A stretch of DNA of 64,000 nt from assembly GCA_964389925.1 (NCBI GenBank), contig CAYMGE010000012.1:1-64000 (forward strand), given 5' to 3'. The notes under the pieces were generated by a model, which saw nothing but the letters and a program-made list of their open reading frames with translations, was not told the origin of the DNA and made no database searches. Both the position numbers and the translations under genes were made by a program. The stretch comes from CALECP01 sp964389925 (lineage in GTDB: Bacteria > Chloroflexota > Anaerolineae > Promineifilales > Promineifilaceae). Below are positions 53,062-61,080 of this stretch, piece by piece. Each line of letters opens with the position of its first letter. Within the stretch, counting starts at the first letter, position 1.

Positions 53062-53619
53062 TTATTCGGCCGATGTCGGATTCAGCCCTGCAAGAATTCT
53101 GTCATTCGACCAGTAAACATCTGTCAATCTATATTGATTATTGATGCCAAATCCTCTGCCACGCTTCTCAACTAGTTGAAGCAGACGCAACGTCTCTAGG
53201 CGATAGCTCAATTCCGGCCATGACATGGTGCCGTCAGCGTTGTCCACGCTGTCAAATATGACTCGGCCGTGAATCCAAGCAACCCCGTGACGTGTGAGGT
53301 GCATCAAGATATTTCTCTGATTTCGTGACAACTTTCCCCACTCCTCACGAATGCCCACGTCGGTCAGCAAGTGGTTGCGCCTCGTCAGACGCAGAAGCAC
53401 AACAAAAAGAATCGTCAAATGGGAAGCCAAACAGGTCATTCTTAAGATAACAGCGTAAGACAGATGGGGAACGGGGATTATCTCCGTCATTGGTGCAATG
53501 GCGATGCTTGCTTGCAGTTCTCGCAGGCCAAGATATGTGGGCAGCATCGAAACGTAGGCGACGATGGGTGCCCACCAGTGCCGACGCATCAACGAAATAA
53601 GTCGTTCCAACAACTCCAT
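53062..53619 (-). CDS. membrane protein with winged-helix-like C-terminal domain
   Basis: 185 residues, not recognised. Two hydrophobic segments (about 17-32 and 55-78), then a cytosolic domain with a winged-helix look (WGKLSRNQRNILMHLTRHGV, then SWPELSYRLETLRLLQLVEK and RGRGFGINNQYRLTD). This resembles an ATPase-associated or transcriptional wHTH that could bind DNA at the membrane. Three bases after the phosphatase gene and 11 before the kinase gene, hence part of the same operon. A kinase substrate is plausible. Confidence 0.75.
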   Translation of the reverse strand: MELLERLISLMRRHWWAPIVAYVSMLPTYLGLRELQASIAIAPMTEIIPVPHLSYAVILRMTCLASHLTILFVVLLRLTRRNHLLTDVGIREEWGKLSRNQRNILMHLTRHGVAWIHGRVIFDSVDNADGTMSWPELSYRLETLRLLQLVEKRGRGFGINNQYRLTDVYWSNDRILAGLNPTSAE

Positions 53620-53622
53620 GAC

Positions 53623-54396
53623 TTAGCCCCATGCGGCGATTACAACGGTGGCGTTGTCACTGCCATCAACTTGGTGAGCGCGATTGACGATGATGTTGGC
53701 AGCCTGTTTGGGAGGATGTTGTAAACAAGCCGCCTCGATGTATGACTTCTGAACGGCATCAACGCCATCGCTGCACAGCATAATACGGTCGCCGACTTCC
53801 CATGTACAACGATGGATGTCCACCAATACCCTATCGTCTAAACCGATGGCGCGTGTGATGATACCGGCCGAGTCTTCATAGTCAGCGTCTTGCCAACCCG
53901 CTTTGACGCTCTCATGATATTGCGTGTGTTCCTCCGTCAAAAGCTGTATGCCACCAGATGCCTTGATGAGATACGCTTTGCTGTCACCGACGAAGGCGAC
54001 GAGGGCTTTTTCGCCGCAGATGGCGACGGCGACGAGGGTTGTGAGCATCTCGGCCGATTTGCCCGGCTGCATCTGCTCTCGACGCAGCAACCAGTTGCAC
54101 ATTTCAACAGCATCGAGCAAGCGTCTCTGTGATGACTCGTTGGGGCGTGCATAATAAAGTAGTGGAAAGTAGTCGGCGACAAACTGGCTGGCATCCCCAC
54201 CACCAGCTAGCCCGCCCGCCCCATCCGCAAGCGTGAGCAAAATATCTCCCTGTGCGCTCATCTCTTCGCAGGGGGGTAATGCAAATGAATCTTCGTTGTG
54301 TGCGCGTGTTGGCCCAGTCGAGCTATATCCAGCATAATGTATTGGGGCGGCGCGCTCGTTTGGAATTAGCAACGCAGGCGTGAGCGTTTCCATCAA
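53623..54396 (-). CDS. PP2C-family Ser/Thr phosphatase
   Basis: 257 residues. Metal-binding motifs are intact: TRAHNEDSF, LADGAGGLAGG, VAFVGDSKAYLI, LCSDGVDAV and GSDNATVVI. The enzyme would reverse phosphorylation by the cluster kinases. The ATG is coupled to the upstream gene by a 4-base overlap. Confidence 0.94.
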   Translation of the reverse strand: MMETLTPALLIPNERAAPIHYAGYSSTGPTRAHNEDSFALPPCEEMSAQGDILLTLADGAGGLAGGGDASQFVADYFPLLYYARPNESSQRRLLDAVEMCNWLLRREQMQPGKSAEMLTTLVAVAICGEKALVAFVGDSKAYLIKASGGIQLLTEEHTQYHESVKAGWQDADYEDSAGIITRAIGLDDRVLVDIHRCTWEVGDRIMLCSDGVDAVQKSYIEAACLQHPPKQAANIIVNRAHQVDGSDNATVVIAAWG

Positions 54397-54977
54397 TCAT
54401 TCTCCTTAATCAGTACAGGGGTTCCAATTTCAATCAGTTCATAGAGTCGCGCTGCATCTTTTGGCGCGAGGATGATATTTCCCAACGTGACGGGGATGCC
54501 TAGATAGCCGCGCCAGACGGGTTCACCAAGCTCGTCAGTAGGCATTGCGGCGAGACCAATTTTCACCCCAGCCGCACTGCGTAGCTCAAACCAATGGGTG
54601 TATGTCCATACTAAATCATCATTTTGTTTTTTAGGTGCTTTTTCTGCCACAATATATGTGCCAAGTTGCGTCTCAAAGCCAGCACGCCCCGTTGAGGCAG
54701 CGAATAATTCTACGAGTTCGTCCTCGACAAAGAGGCGGACTTCTTGGGCGGTGAGGTCAACCTCGATCTGATAGTCGTTGTCGCTAGGCTCAATTCGGTC
54801 ATCGTCGATGATGTCGGTGTGCAATCGGCCGAGCCATCCCCCCAAATGTGATTGCACCCTGTCCAGCCGCCATCCTTGAAACATGTCTCCACTTCCGTTC
54901 CGCACAAACAGAACGAACAGAATGATGGCGATTAGCCATCCTCTGCTCAATTTCTTTCTTCCAAAAGGTCTTAACAT
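54393..54977 (-). CDS. membrane-anchored YkuD-like domain lacking the catalytic Cys and His (pseudo-L,D-transpeptidase)
   Basis: 194 residues: basic N terminus, one membrane helix (GWLIAIILFVLFV), then a YkuD-type domain outside the membrane. The fold markers are there: IEVDLTAQEVRLFVEDELVE, FAASTGRAGFETQLGTYIVA, and the C-terminal DAARLYELIEIGTPVLI. The active-site motif SHGC(I)R, at the expected position before that helix, reads TLGNII (164-169). His becomes Leu, Cys becomes Asn167 and Arg becomes Ile, so peptidoglycan cross-linking by the known mechanism is impossible. It may bind cell-wall peptides as a sensor. It sits between DUF4258 and PP2C genes in the kinase operon. Confidence 0.75.
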   Translation of the reverse strand: MLRPFGRKKLSRGWLIAIILFVLFVRNGSGDMFQGWRLDRVQSHLGGWLGRLHTDIIDDDRIEPSDNDYQIEVDLTAQEVRLFVEDELVELFAASTGRAGFETQLGTYIVAEKAPKKQNDDLVWTYTHWFELRSAAGVKIGLAAMPTDELGEPVWRGYLGIPVTLGNIILAPKDAARLYELIEIGTPVLIKEND

Positions 54978-55312
54978 GCAAATCGGACTCCGTGACCATA
55001 GAGTTGGCGCGGTTTGCGCTTGACCTTCCGCAGCCCGCTCTTGCGATCCTTATATGCTGTAATCACCATGTTGTCTGCAATGATAACGGTCAGTCCACGA
55101 CAATGAGGTACGGAAAAACCACGTGAACGGGCAGCTTCAACATCTTTGTCACGGACGTAGTAATAAGCCTTGTTGAGACGATTGAGACACTTGCCATGCT
55201 GAAGCGCAAAGCGAATCGCCTCGCGCGTGATTCCGCGCTGCCCCATTCTCACTCTTGCATGTTGCGTTAAACGTAATCCGTCGGTCACAATATCGTATCG
55301 TTGTTCCTTCAT
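54971..55312 (-). CDS. DUF4258 protein
   Basis: 113 residues from the ATG at 55312, which has AGGAG eight bases ahead; two earlier in-frame ATGs are possible. DUF4258 pattern: LTQHARVRMGQRGITREAIR at the start of the fold, then VIIADNMVITAYKDR. The family is small, basic and often near toxin-antitoxin or phage genes, with an RNase-like fold suspected. Here it is the first gene of a signalling operon (7-base overlap with the next gene), an unusual setting. Confidence 0.82.
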   Translation of the reverse strand: MKEQRYDIVTDGLRLTQHARVRMGQRGITREAIRFALQHGKCLNRLNKAYYYVRDKDVEAARSRGFSVPHCRGLTVIIADNMVITAYKDRKSGLRKVKRKPRQLYGHGVRFAC

Positions 55313-55472
55313 CTTCAGTTCTCCTACAAACATCTTCAGCTCTTCCATAAAGTTGTTATGAAAATGTTAGCTTATAAGTAGCGTTACGTGAGAAGCTCGG
55401 CTGTGTCCAGTGGTGAATGTCTCTGTTTGTCTCGCAAAGGTGATGCACAATATTGCCCAGAGGTATGTTGAG

Positions 55473-56294
55473 ATGACGAACTATTTGGGCAGTGTTGTGA
55501 CAACGGCAAAATGGAACTGGCAACTGCACCTATTTAAGCATTTGCCAGAGAGCGAGCTGTCTCAGCCATATATTGCCCAGCACATAAATTCATCTATTCA
55601 TACGAACTATTTCGTCAAATTTTTGACACATTCGACCAGTCATCTGCCGATTGCACAGCAGCGATTGCAAAACGAGTTCGAGATCCATCGGGCTGTGTCG
55701 TTACATCAGCACATTGTCTCTGTCGTGAATTGGGGAATATCGGCCGATGGCATCAAATTCCTCGTCCTCCCCTACCTACAGGGTGGAACATTAGAAACAG
55801 CCCTGCGAGACCGTCACTGGCACGAACGAACAAAGCTACAGGCATTTGTCAATCTCTGTTCGGCAATCGACTTTCTCCATCGGCACGGCTATGTTCACAA
55901 CGACATCAAGCGACGCAATATCATGCTCGGCCGACCCAATAATTTGACCTCTTTGCAGTTGATCGATTTTTCGCTGGCAAAATGCAGCGCAACAACCCCC
56001 GCCTACTTTGGGCAGGAAGGCACGTGGGGTGAACGCGCACCGGAGCAGGCTGATGAGGGTGCGGAAGCGGGAGAGGCGGCCGATGTCTTTCAGCTAGGAT
56101 TGATTTTGGCAGCCTTACTCTATGGGAATGAGTACGCAAAAAAAATAGGGCGACGTGTCGAAGATAGTCGAAAACAGTTGTTACCCAGACAAATAAAACG
56201 CCATCGACTGCACGCTCTTCTGCGCGACATGCTACAAACTCAGCCTGCAACGAGACCCACAACACGAATGATTTTGGCGCGACTGACTCGTTAA
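55473..56294 (+). CDS. soluble Ser/Thr kinase-like protein, divergent from the operon
   Basis: About 273 residues from the ATG at 55473, where AGAGGT is a fair ribosome site; upstream GTG/ATG codons are open. Kinase fold without a membrane segment: Lys in NYFVKFLT, catalytic loop VHNDIKRRNIML (HRD is HND), DFS instead of DFG in LIDFSLAK, and an APE-like GERAPEQ. The essential Lys, Asp, Asn and Asp are kept, so activity is possible. The glycine loop is not evident. Divergently transcribed from the kinase/phosphatase/FHA operon and probably part of the same network. Confidence 0.82.
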   Translation: MTNYLGSVVTTAKWNWQLHLFKHLPESELSQPYIAQHINSSIHTNYFVKFLTHSTSHLPIAQQRLQNEFEIHRAVSLHQHIVSVVNWGISADGIKFLVLPYLQGGTLETALRDRHWHERTKLQAFVNLCSAIDFLHRHGYVHNDIKRRNIMLGRPNNLTSLQLIDFSLAKCSATTPAYFGQEGTWGERAPEQADEGAEAGEAADVFQLGLILAALLYGNEYAKKIGRRVEDSRKQLLPRQIKRHRLHALLRDMLQTQPATRPTTRMILARLTR

Positions 56295-56315
56295 ATCCAT
56301 CACGAGTGACGCGCC

Positions 56316-56344
56316 TTGAATTGTCGTGCTTAATCCACTATAGT
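56316..56344 (+). promoter_or_regulatory. ettA promoter
   Basis: TTGAAT (56316-56321), 17-base spacer, TATAGT (56339-56344), about 30 bases before the ATG. Confidence 0.65.
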
Positions 56345-56373
56345 CACCCCCTAAAATCAATGAGAATCCACAA

Positions 56374-58053
56374 ATGAGTCAACAAGTTATTTTTTCCATG
56401 TACCGCGTCAGCAGACGCTATCCGCCGGGCAAAGAGGTCATCAAAGATATTTCTCTCTCCTTTTTCTACGGCGCAAAAATCGGTGTCATCGGCCCCAATG
56501 GGGCCGGCAAATCGACCGTTCTCAAAATCATCGCCGGGCTTGACACGGACTATCAAGGCGACCTCTCGCGCTCACCCGGCTATACGGTTGGCTATCTCGC
56601 TCAGGAGCCAGAATTGGACGATAGCAAAACGGTGCGTCAGGTTGTTGAAGAGGGCGTGCAGCCGATCATCGACGCGCTCGCTGAATTTGATGAGATCAAT
56701 GAGGCACTTGGCACCGTCAGCGATATGGACGAGATGGAGAAGCTGCTCGGCCGACAAGGCGATGTCCAAGACCAACTCGACGCGCTCGATGCGTGGGACA
56801 TCGACAGCCGTCTCGACCTAGCGATGGATGCGTTGCGCTGCCCACCGGGCGATACGCCTGTCAGCGTGATCTCTGGTGGCGAGCGGCGGCGCGTTGCGCT
56901 GACCCGTCTGCTGCTCAAGCAGCCCGACATCCTGCTGCTTGACGAGCCAACCAATCATCTCGATGCTGAGTCCGTCGCTTGGCTCGAAAAACATTTGCAA
57001 GAGTACAAAGGAACCGTGATCGCCGTCACACATGATCGTTACTTCCTAGACAACGTGGCTGGCTGGATATTAGAGCTAGATCGTGGGCGCGGCATTCCGT
57101 GGAAGGGCAATTACTCCTCGTGGCTGGAGCAGCGACAAGCGCGGCTGGCACAAGAGGAAAAGAGTGAGTCCCTGCGTCAGAAAACGTTGAAGAAAGAGTT
57201 AGAATGGATTCGTCTGACACCCAAAGGACAGCAGGCAAAGAGCAAGGCGCGTATCGCTGCCTACTCACAACTGGTTAGCGAGGGCAGCAACGGTCGTCAG
57301 CGCGAACTCGAAATTTACATTCCGGCTGGGCAACGGCTGGGCAATCTTGTGATTAACGCGCAGGATGTTGCAAAGGCATACGACGACCAACTACTTTACG
57401 AGGGGTTGACGTTTGACGTGCCGGCTGGCGCAATCGTTGGCGTGATCGGGCCAAATGGTGCGGGGAAGACGACGCTATTTCGCATGATTGTGGGGCAGGA
57501 GCAGCCAGACGCGGGGACGTTGCGCGTTGGGCAATCGGTGCAGTTGGCCTATGTCGATCAGAGTCGGGATACGCTATCGGCCGAAAACACCGTCTGGGAA
57601 GAAATATCCGACGGAGAGGAACAGCTCCAACTAGGCAGCCGTAGCGTCAACTCGCGTGCCTACGTCTCACGTTTCAACTTCAGCGGCAGTGACCAGCAGA
57701 AAAAAGTAGGCGCACTCTCTGGCGGTGAGCGCAACCGCGTGCATCTGGCAAAAATGCTCAAGTCAGGAGCCAACGTCTTGCTGCTCGATGAGCCGACAAA
57801 TGACCTCGATGTCGATACGCTACGTGCGCTCGAAGAAGGGCTTCTCAACTTTGGCGGCTCGGCCGTCATCATCTCGCATGATCGCTGGTTCCTCGACCGC
57901 ATCGCCACGCACATTTTGGCATTTGAAGGGGAGAGCCGCGTGATCTGGTATCCGGGCAACTACAGCGAATACGAGCAAGATCGCCAGCAGCGACTCGGTG
58001 CAGAGGCGGATCGGCCGCATCGCATCACCTATCGTAAACTGCGCCGTGACTGA
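56374..58053 (+). CDS. ettA: ABC-F protein EttA, translational throttle
   Basis: 559 residues, two ABC domains and no membrane part. Domain 1: GPNGAGKSTVLKI, ISGGERRRVALTRLLL, LLLDEPTNHLD. Linker with the arm motif GIPWKGNYSSWLEQRQARLA. Domain 2: GPNGAGKTTLFRM, LSGGERNRVHLAKML, LLLDEPTNDLD. This arrangement and length fit EttA, which binds the ribosomal E site and couples translation to the ATP/ADP ratio. Monocistronic with its own promoter. Confidence 0.95.
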   Translation: MSQQVIFSMYRVSRRYPPGKEVIKDISLSFFYGAKIGVIGPNGAGKSTVLKIIAGLDTDYQGDLSRSPGYTVGYLAQEPELDDSKTVRQVVEEGVQPIIDALAEFDEINEALGTVSDMDEMEKLLGRQGDVQDQLDALDAWDIDSRLDLAMDALRCPPGDTPVSVISGGERRRVALTRLLLKQPDILLLDEPTNHLDAESVAWLEKHLQEYKGTVIAVTHDRYFLDNVAGWILELDRGRGIPWKGNYSSWLEQRQARLAQEEKSESLRQKTLKKELEWIRLTPKGQQAKSKARIAAYSQLVSEGSNGRQRELEIYIPAGQRLGNLVINAQDVAKAYDDQLLYEGLTFDVPAGAIVGVIGPNGAGKTTLFRMIVGQEQPDAGTLRVGQSVQLAYVDQSRDTLSAENTVWEEISDGEEQLQLGSRSVNSRAYVSRFNFSGSDQQKKVGALSGGERNRVHLAKMLKSGANVLLLDEPTNDLDVDTLRALEEGLLNFGGSAVIISHDRWFLDRIATHILAFEGESRVIWYPGNYSEYEQDRQQRLGAEADRPHRITYRKLRRD

Positions 58054-58178
58054 GGCAATCACGATACAAGCAAATCATCTGGCTCTGCCGACTACAAGCA
58101 GCACGCAAGCGAATCGAGCAGGCCACCCTCGACAATTTTGACGGGCTGTAGATTCGCTCATTCATTTTGCCAAAGGCC

Positions 58179-58239
58179 TTGACATTCTCTCAAAAGTTAA
58201 TATCATTAGCCTTGAAAGTTAATTATATTAGTCTTGAGG
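58179..58239 (+). promoter_or_regulatory. promoter overlapped by 22-bp tandem operator
   Basis: TTGACA (58179-58184), 16-base spacer, TATCAT (58201-58206). Two tandem 22-base copies of GTTAAT...TTAG.CTTGA (58196-58217 and 58218-58239) overlap the -10 and the transcription start, each with a nearly palindromic AT core. A TetR repressor is encoded in the same transcript, so this is probably its operator. Confidence 0.7.
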
Positions 58240-58248
58240 AGAGTTACC

Positions 58249-58608
58249 ATGAACATCACAAAACCACACTACGCACTACGTCTCGAAGGTCTTGCTTTTT
58301 TGCTTATCGCTATCGTCGGATATGCCCAGCTCAACATGGCATGGTGGGCATTTTTTGCATTTTTCCTGCTACCCGACATCGCCATTGCTTTTTATGCAGT
58401 CAATCCGCAGATTGGCAGCATCGTCTATAATCTAGCACACACTTACACTGGGCCACTGGCTCTTTTTGTCATCGGGATTATCATCACGGAGCCGAATCTG
58501 TTGGCTGCTGGTCTGATTTGGCTAGGACATATCGGCATGGATCGAATTGCCGGCTACGGATTAAAATACGCCACGAATTTTAAGGACACGCATCTCGGCC
58601 GAATCTAA
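58249..58608 (+). CDS. DUF4260 membrane protein
   Basis: 119 residues, four hydrophobic helices, DUF4260 family (HYALRLEGLAFLLIAIVGYA, LPDIAIAFYAVNPQIG and the C-terminal HIGMDRIAGYGLKY). The family has no known function and is typically paired with a TetR gene. GGAG is seven bases before the ATG; the stop abuts the tetR ATG directly. Confidence 0.88.
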   Translation: MNITKPHYALRLEGLAFLLIAIVGYAQLNMAWWAFFAFFLLPDIAIAFYAVNPQIGSIVYNLAHTYTGPLALFVIGIIITEPNLLAAGLIWLGHIGMDRIAGYGLKYATNFKDTHLGRI

Positions 58609-59166
58609 ATGCCTTATCCAAGCCAAATTTCACGCGAACAGATTATCAGCACGGCTATTGAACAAATCAGAACAAACGGCGTTCACAAGCTGTCGCTTGG
58701 CAAGCTGGCGAAGACGTTGGGGGTCTCAACCCCCTCACTTTATCGTCACATTGCCAACAAGCAGGCGTTGCTCCGCGCCGTCAACTTAGACACGTTTCAA
58801 CGGCTCTTTGTTGAGTTTGACAGTGTAGACGATCAACTGTCAGCAATAGATAGGCTAATTGCCCTGCTCAATGCCCAGCGTGATTTTGCCCACGCAAATC
58901 CGCACGTCTATCAGCTAGCATTCACAACGCCGGATAATCGACCTGATGAACAGTTACTCGTTCAAATGGTTCTGCCCTTGCAGGCCATTATGGTGGACAT
59001 CGTTGGAGAAACACGCGCTTTGGCAGCCTTACGCGGCGCGATGGCGTTGGTGCATGGATTTGTGATGCTAGAATTGAACGATCAGTTACGAAGAGGGGGG
59101 GATTTATCGGCCGATTTCCAACACAGCATCCAAGCATACCTACGTGGTCTACAAGTTACAAGATGA
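58609..59166 (+). CDS. TetR-family transcriptional regulator
   Basis: 185 residues. N-terminal HTH (SREQIISTAIEQIRTNGVHK, LGKLAKTLGVSTPSLYRHIA, NKQALLRAV) and a helical ligand domain of the WHG/TetR_C_13 kind (DFAHANPHVYQLAF). Likely autorepressor acting on the tandem 22-base repeats upstream of the DUF4260 gene. It starts immediately after the DUF4260 stop. Confidence 0.92.
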   Translation: MPYPSQISREQIISTAIEQIRTNGVHKLSLGKLAKTLGVSTPSLYRHIANKQALLRAVNLDTFQRLFVEFDSVDDQLSAIDRLIALLNAQRDFAHANPHVYQLAFTTPDNRPDEQLLVQMVLPLQAIMVDIVGETRALAALRGAMALVHGFVMLELNDQLRRGGDLSADFQHSIQAYLRGLQVTR

Positions 59167-59204
59167 CAGCATAATCAGTTCTGCTACAATTCGCCCTCAT
59201 TTGT

Positions 59205-59240
59205 TAAGTTGCTAGTTGCTAGTTGCTAGTTGCTAGTTGA
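59205..59240 (+). repeat. tandem GCTAGTT repeats
   Basis: Four to five tandem copies of the 7-mer GCTAGTT, in the gap after tetR and next to the miniature element. The word matches the left arm of the hairpin after gntR at 30373. Here no complementary right arm is seen. Confidence 0.75.
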
Positions 59241-59244
59241 GACT

Positions 59245-59435
59245 GTTAGGAACTCACGTTACGCGAATTAAGTGTAGGGGCTAGGTAAACGGCTCATGCT
59301 CTCAAGCCGTTTATCTCGCCCCGTTTGTGCAGATCGTCAAACTGGGCGAGACAAATGGCGCAAACGGTTGGTCAACATGAGGCTTTATGCCATTTGCCTA
59401 GCCCCTACTATTGCGTGCGTAACATGAGTTAGGAA
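59245..59435. mobile_element. MITE-like element directly upstream of gltX
   Basis: Inverted ends AACTCACGTTACGC (59251-59264) and GCGTAACATGAGTT (59417-59430) pair at 13 of 14 positions. A second inverted pair, GTAGGGGCTAGG (59274-59285) and CCTAGCCCCTAC (59397-59408), lies inside. GTTAGGAA occurs as a direct repeat at both ends (59245-59252, 59428-59435), like a target duplication, although it overlaps the inverted ends. No ORF within. The right-hand copy of AGGAA is also the gltX ribosome binding site. Confidence 0.65.
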
Positions 59436-59441
59436 GAAATT

Positions 59442-60935
59442 ATGACCGTTCGTGTAAGATTCGCACCCTCCCCTACTGGCTATCTCCACATCGGCGGCGC
59501 ACGTACCGCCCTGTTTAACTGGATGTTCGCCCGCAAACATGGCGGCGACTTTATCATTCGTATCGAGGATACCGATCAGAATCGTCTCGTTGAAGGGGCG
59601 GTAGAGAATTTGTTGGAAAGTCTCAAATGGTTGGGGCTAGATTGGGATGAAGGGCCTGATGTAGGGGGGGAACATGGCCCCTATATCCAATCGGAGCGCA
59701 CTGACCTCTATCGCAAGTGGGCTGATTATCTACTTGAAAATGGTCACGCCTACAAAGATTTCACGACAAGAGAAGAGCTGGCGGAGATGCGGGCATATCA
59801 AAGGGCAAATCGGTTGCCGCTTGGTTATGATCGGCGGCATCGGGATTTGAGCAAAGAGCAGGTTGCGGAATTGGAGGCAAAAGGGCTAGGCTACACCGTG
59901 CGCTTCAAAGCTCCCATCGACGGAGAAACGGTCATTCCCGACCTGTTACGTGGGGACATTGTCTTTGAGAATAATCAAATTCAGGACAACGTTCTGCTCA
60001 AATCGGACGGCTTCCCAACCTATCATCTCGCCAACGTTGTAGACGATCATTTCATGCAGATCACGCACATCATGCGCGGCGAAGAGTGGATCAGCAGCGC
60101 ACCGTTGCACAAACATCTCTACGATGCGTTTGGCTGGGAAATGCCTAACATCGCCCATCTCGGCGTGATTCTCAGCCCGTCGGGGCGTGGCAAATTGAGC
60201 AAACGCGATCAGGCGTTTCAAGACGGTGACTCTTATGTGCTGGTCAAGACGCTCGACTACGCGAAGGATGGATTTTTGCCAGAAGCGACGATCAACTGGC
60301 TGGCAAATGTTGGCTGGAACTACGGCAATGATGTCGAGATTTTTGACATCGAAGACGCAATTCCGCGTTTCACCATTCCGGGCATGAATCCCTCACCGAC
60401 AAAACTGCCCTTTAGCAAACTTGAATGGCTTAACGGACAGTACATTCAGGCGTTGGAGCCGCTTGAGTTGGCAAAATTGGTCAAGCCGTATCTCGACGAG
60501 GCGGGGGTTGAGGTTAATGTTGATGCGCTGATTGCATTGATGCCGGCGATGAGCGTGCGGATGAAACGGTTGCCAGACGCGATCACATTTTTGCAATTTT
60601 TAGATGACGCGAGTTGGAACCCAGACAGCGGGCGATTGACGCATAAAAAGTTGGGGCAGGAATCGGCCGTCGCCGCATTCCAAGCCGCACGAGACTACAT
60701 CGCAACCAATGCGTATGATCTCGCGTCGTTGGGCGATAAACTGCGCGACATCGGCGAACAGCATACATCTAATAAGAAGGCTGGACCATTTTTGGGGACG
60801 ATGCGCTATGCGGTCACGGGACAAAAAGTGTCACCGCCGCTATTTGAGTCGATTATGGCGTTGGGGAAGGCGCGGACGCTGGCGCGGATAGACCAAGTGT
60901 TGGGGCGGTTGAGTCCTTCTGAAGAATGCGAATAA
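59442..60935 (+). CDS. gltX: glutamyl-tRNA synthetase
   Basis: 497 residues, class I aminoacyl-tRNA synthetase that charges tRNA-Glu (and possibly tRNA-Gln). HIGH-type motif PTGYLHIGGARTALFN, FIIRIEDTDQ, and KMSKS-type KLSKRDQ. The C-terminal anticodon-binding helices include SVRMKRLPDAITFLQF. Normal length. AGGAAG, five bases before the ATG, lies at the edge of the MITE-like element. Confidence 0.96.
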   Translation: MTVRVRFAPSPTGYLHIGGARTALFNWMFARKHGGDFIIRIEDTDQNRLVEGAVENLLESLKWLGLDWDEGPDVGGEHGPYIQSERTDLYRKWADYLLENGHAYKDFTTREELAEMRAYQRANRLPLGYDRRHRDLSKEQVAELEAKGLGYTVRFKAPIDGETVIPDLLRGDIVFENNQIQDNVLLKSDGFPTYHLANVVDDHFMQITHIMRGEEWISSAPLHKHLYDAFGWEMPNIAHLGVILSPSGRGKLSKRDQAFQDGDSYVLVKTLDYAKDGFLPEATINWLANVGWNYGNDVEIFDIEDAIPRFTIPGMNPSPTKLPFSKLEWLNGQYIQALEPLELAKLVKPYLDEAGVEVNVDALIALMPAMSVRMKRLPDAITFLQFLDDASWNPDSGRLTHKKLGQESAVAAFQAARDYIATNAYDLASLGDKLRDIGEQHTSNKKAGPFLGTMRYAVTGQKVSPPLFESIMALGKARTLARIDQVLGRLSPSEECE

Positions 60936-61080
60936 TTGTCGCGTCGCGTAATGCTGTCTGCAAGCTCACAGGCAGGATGCCCGTGCTACATCAAGATTGA
61001 TAGAGGACAAGTCGCGGTGACGATGGCGATTTTCATGGGAGATGGTTTCGCCCATGTTAGACAAGTCGGTGAATAATCGC

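Noticed and set aside
50077..56294. Type VI secretion accessory cluster
   Set aside because: Kinase, PP2C and FHA genes fit, but no Tss, Hcp, VgrG or ClpV-like genes are present.
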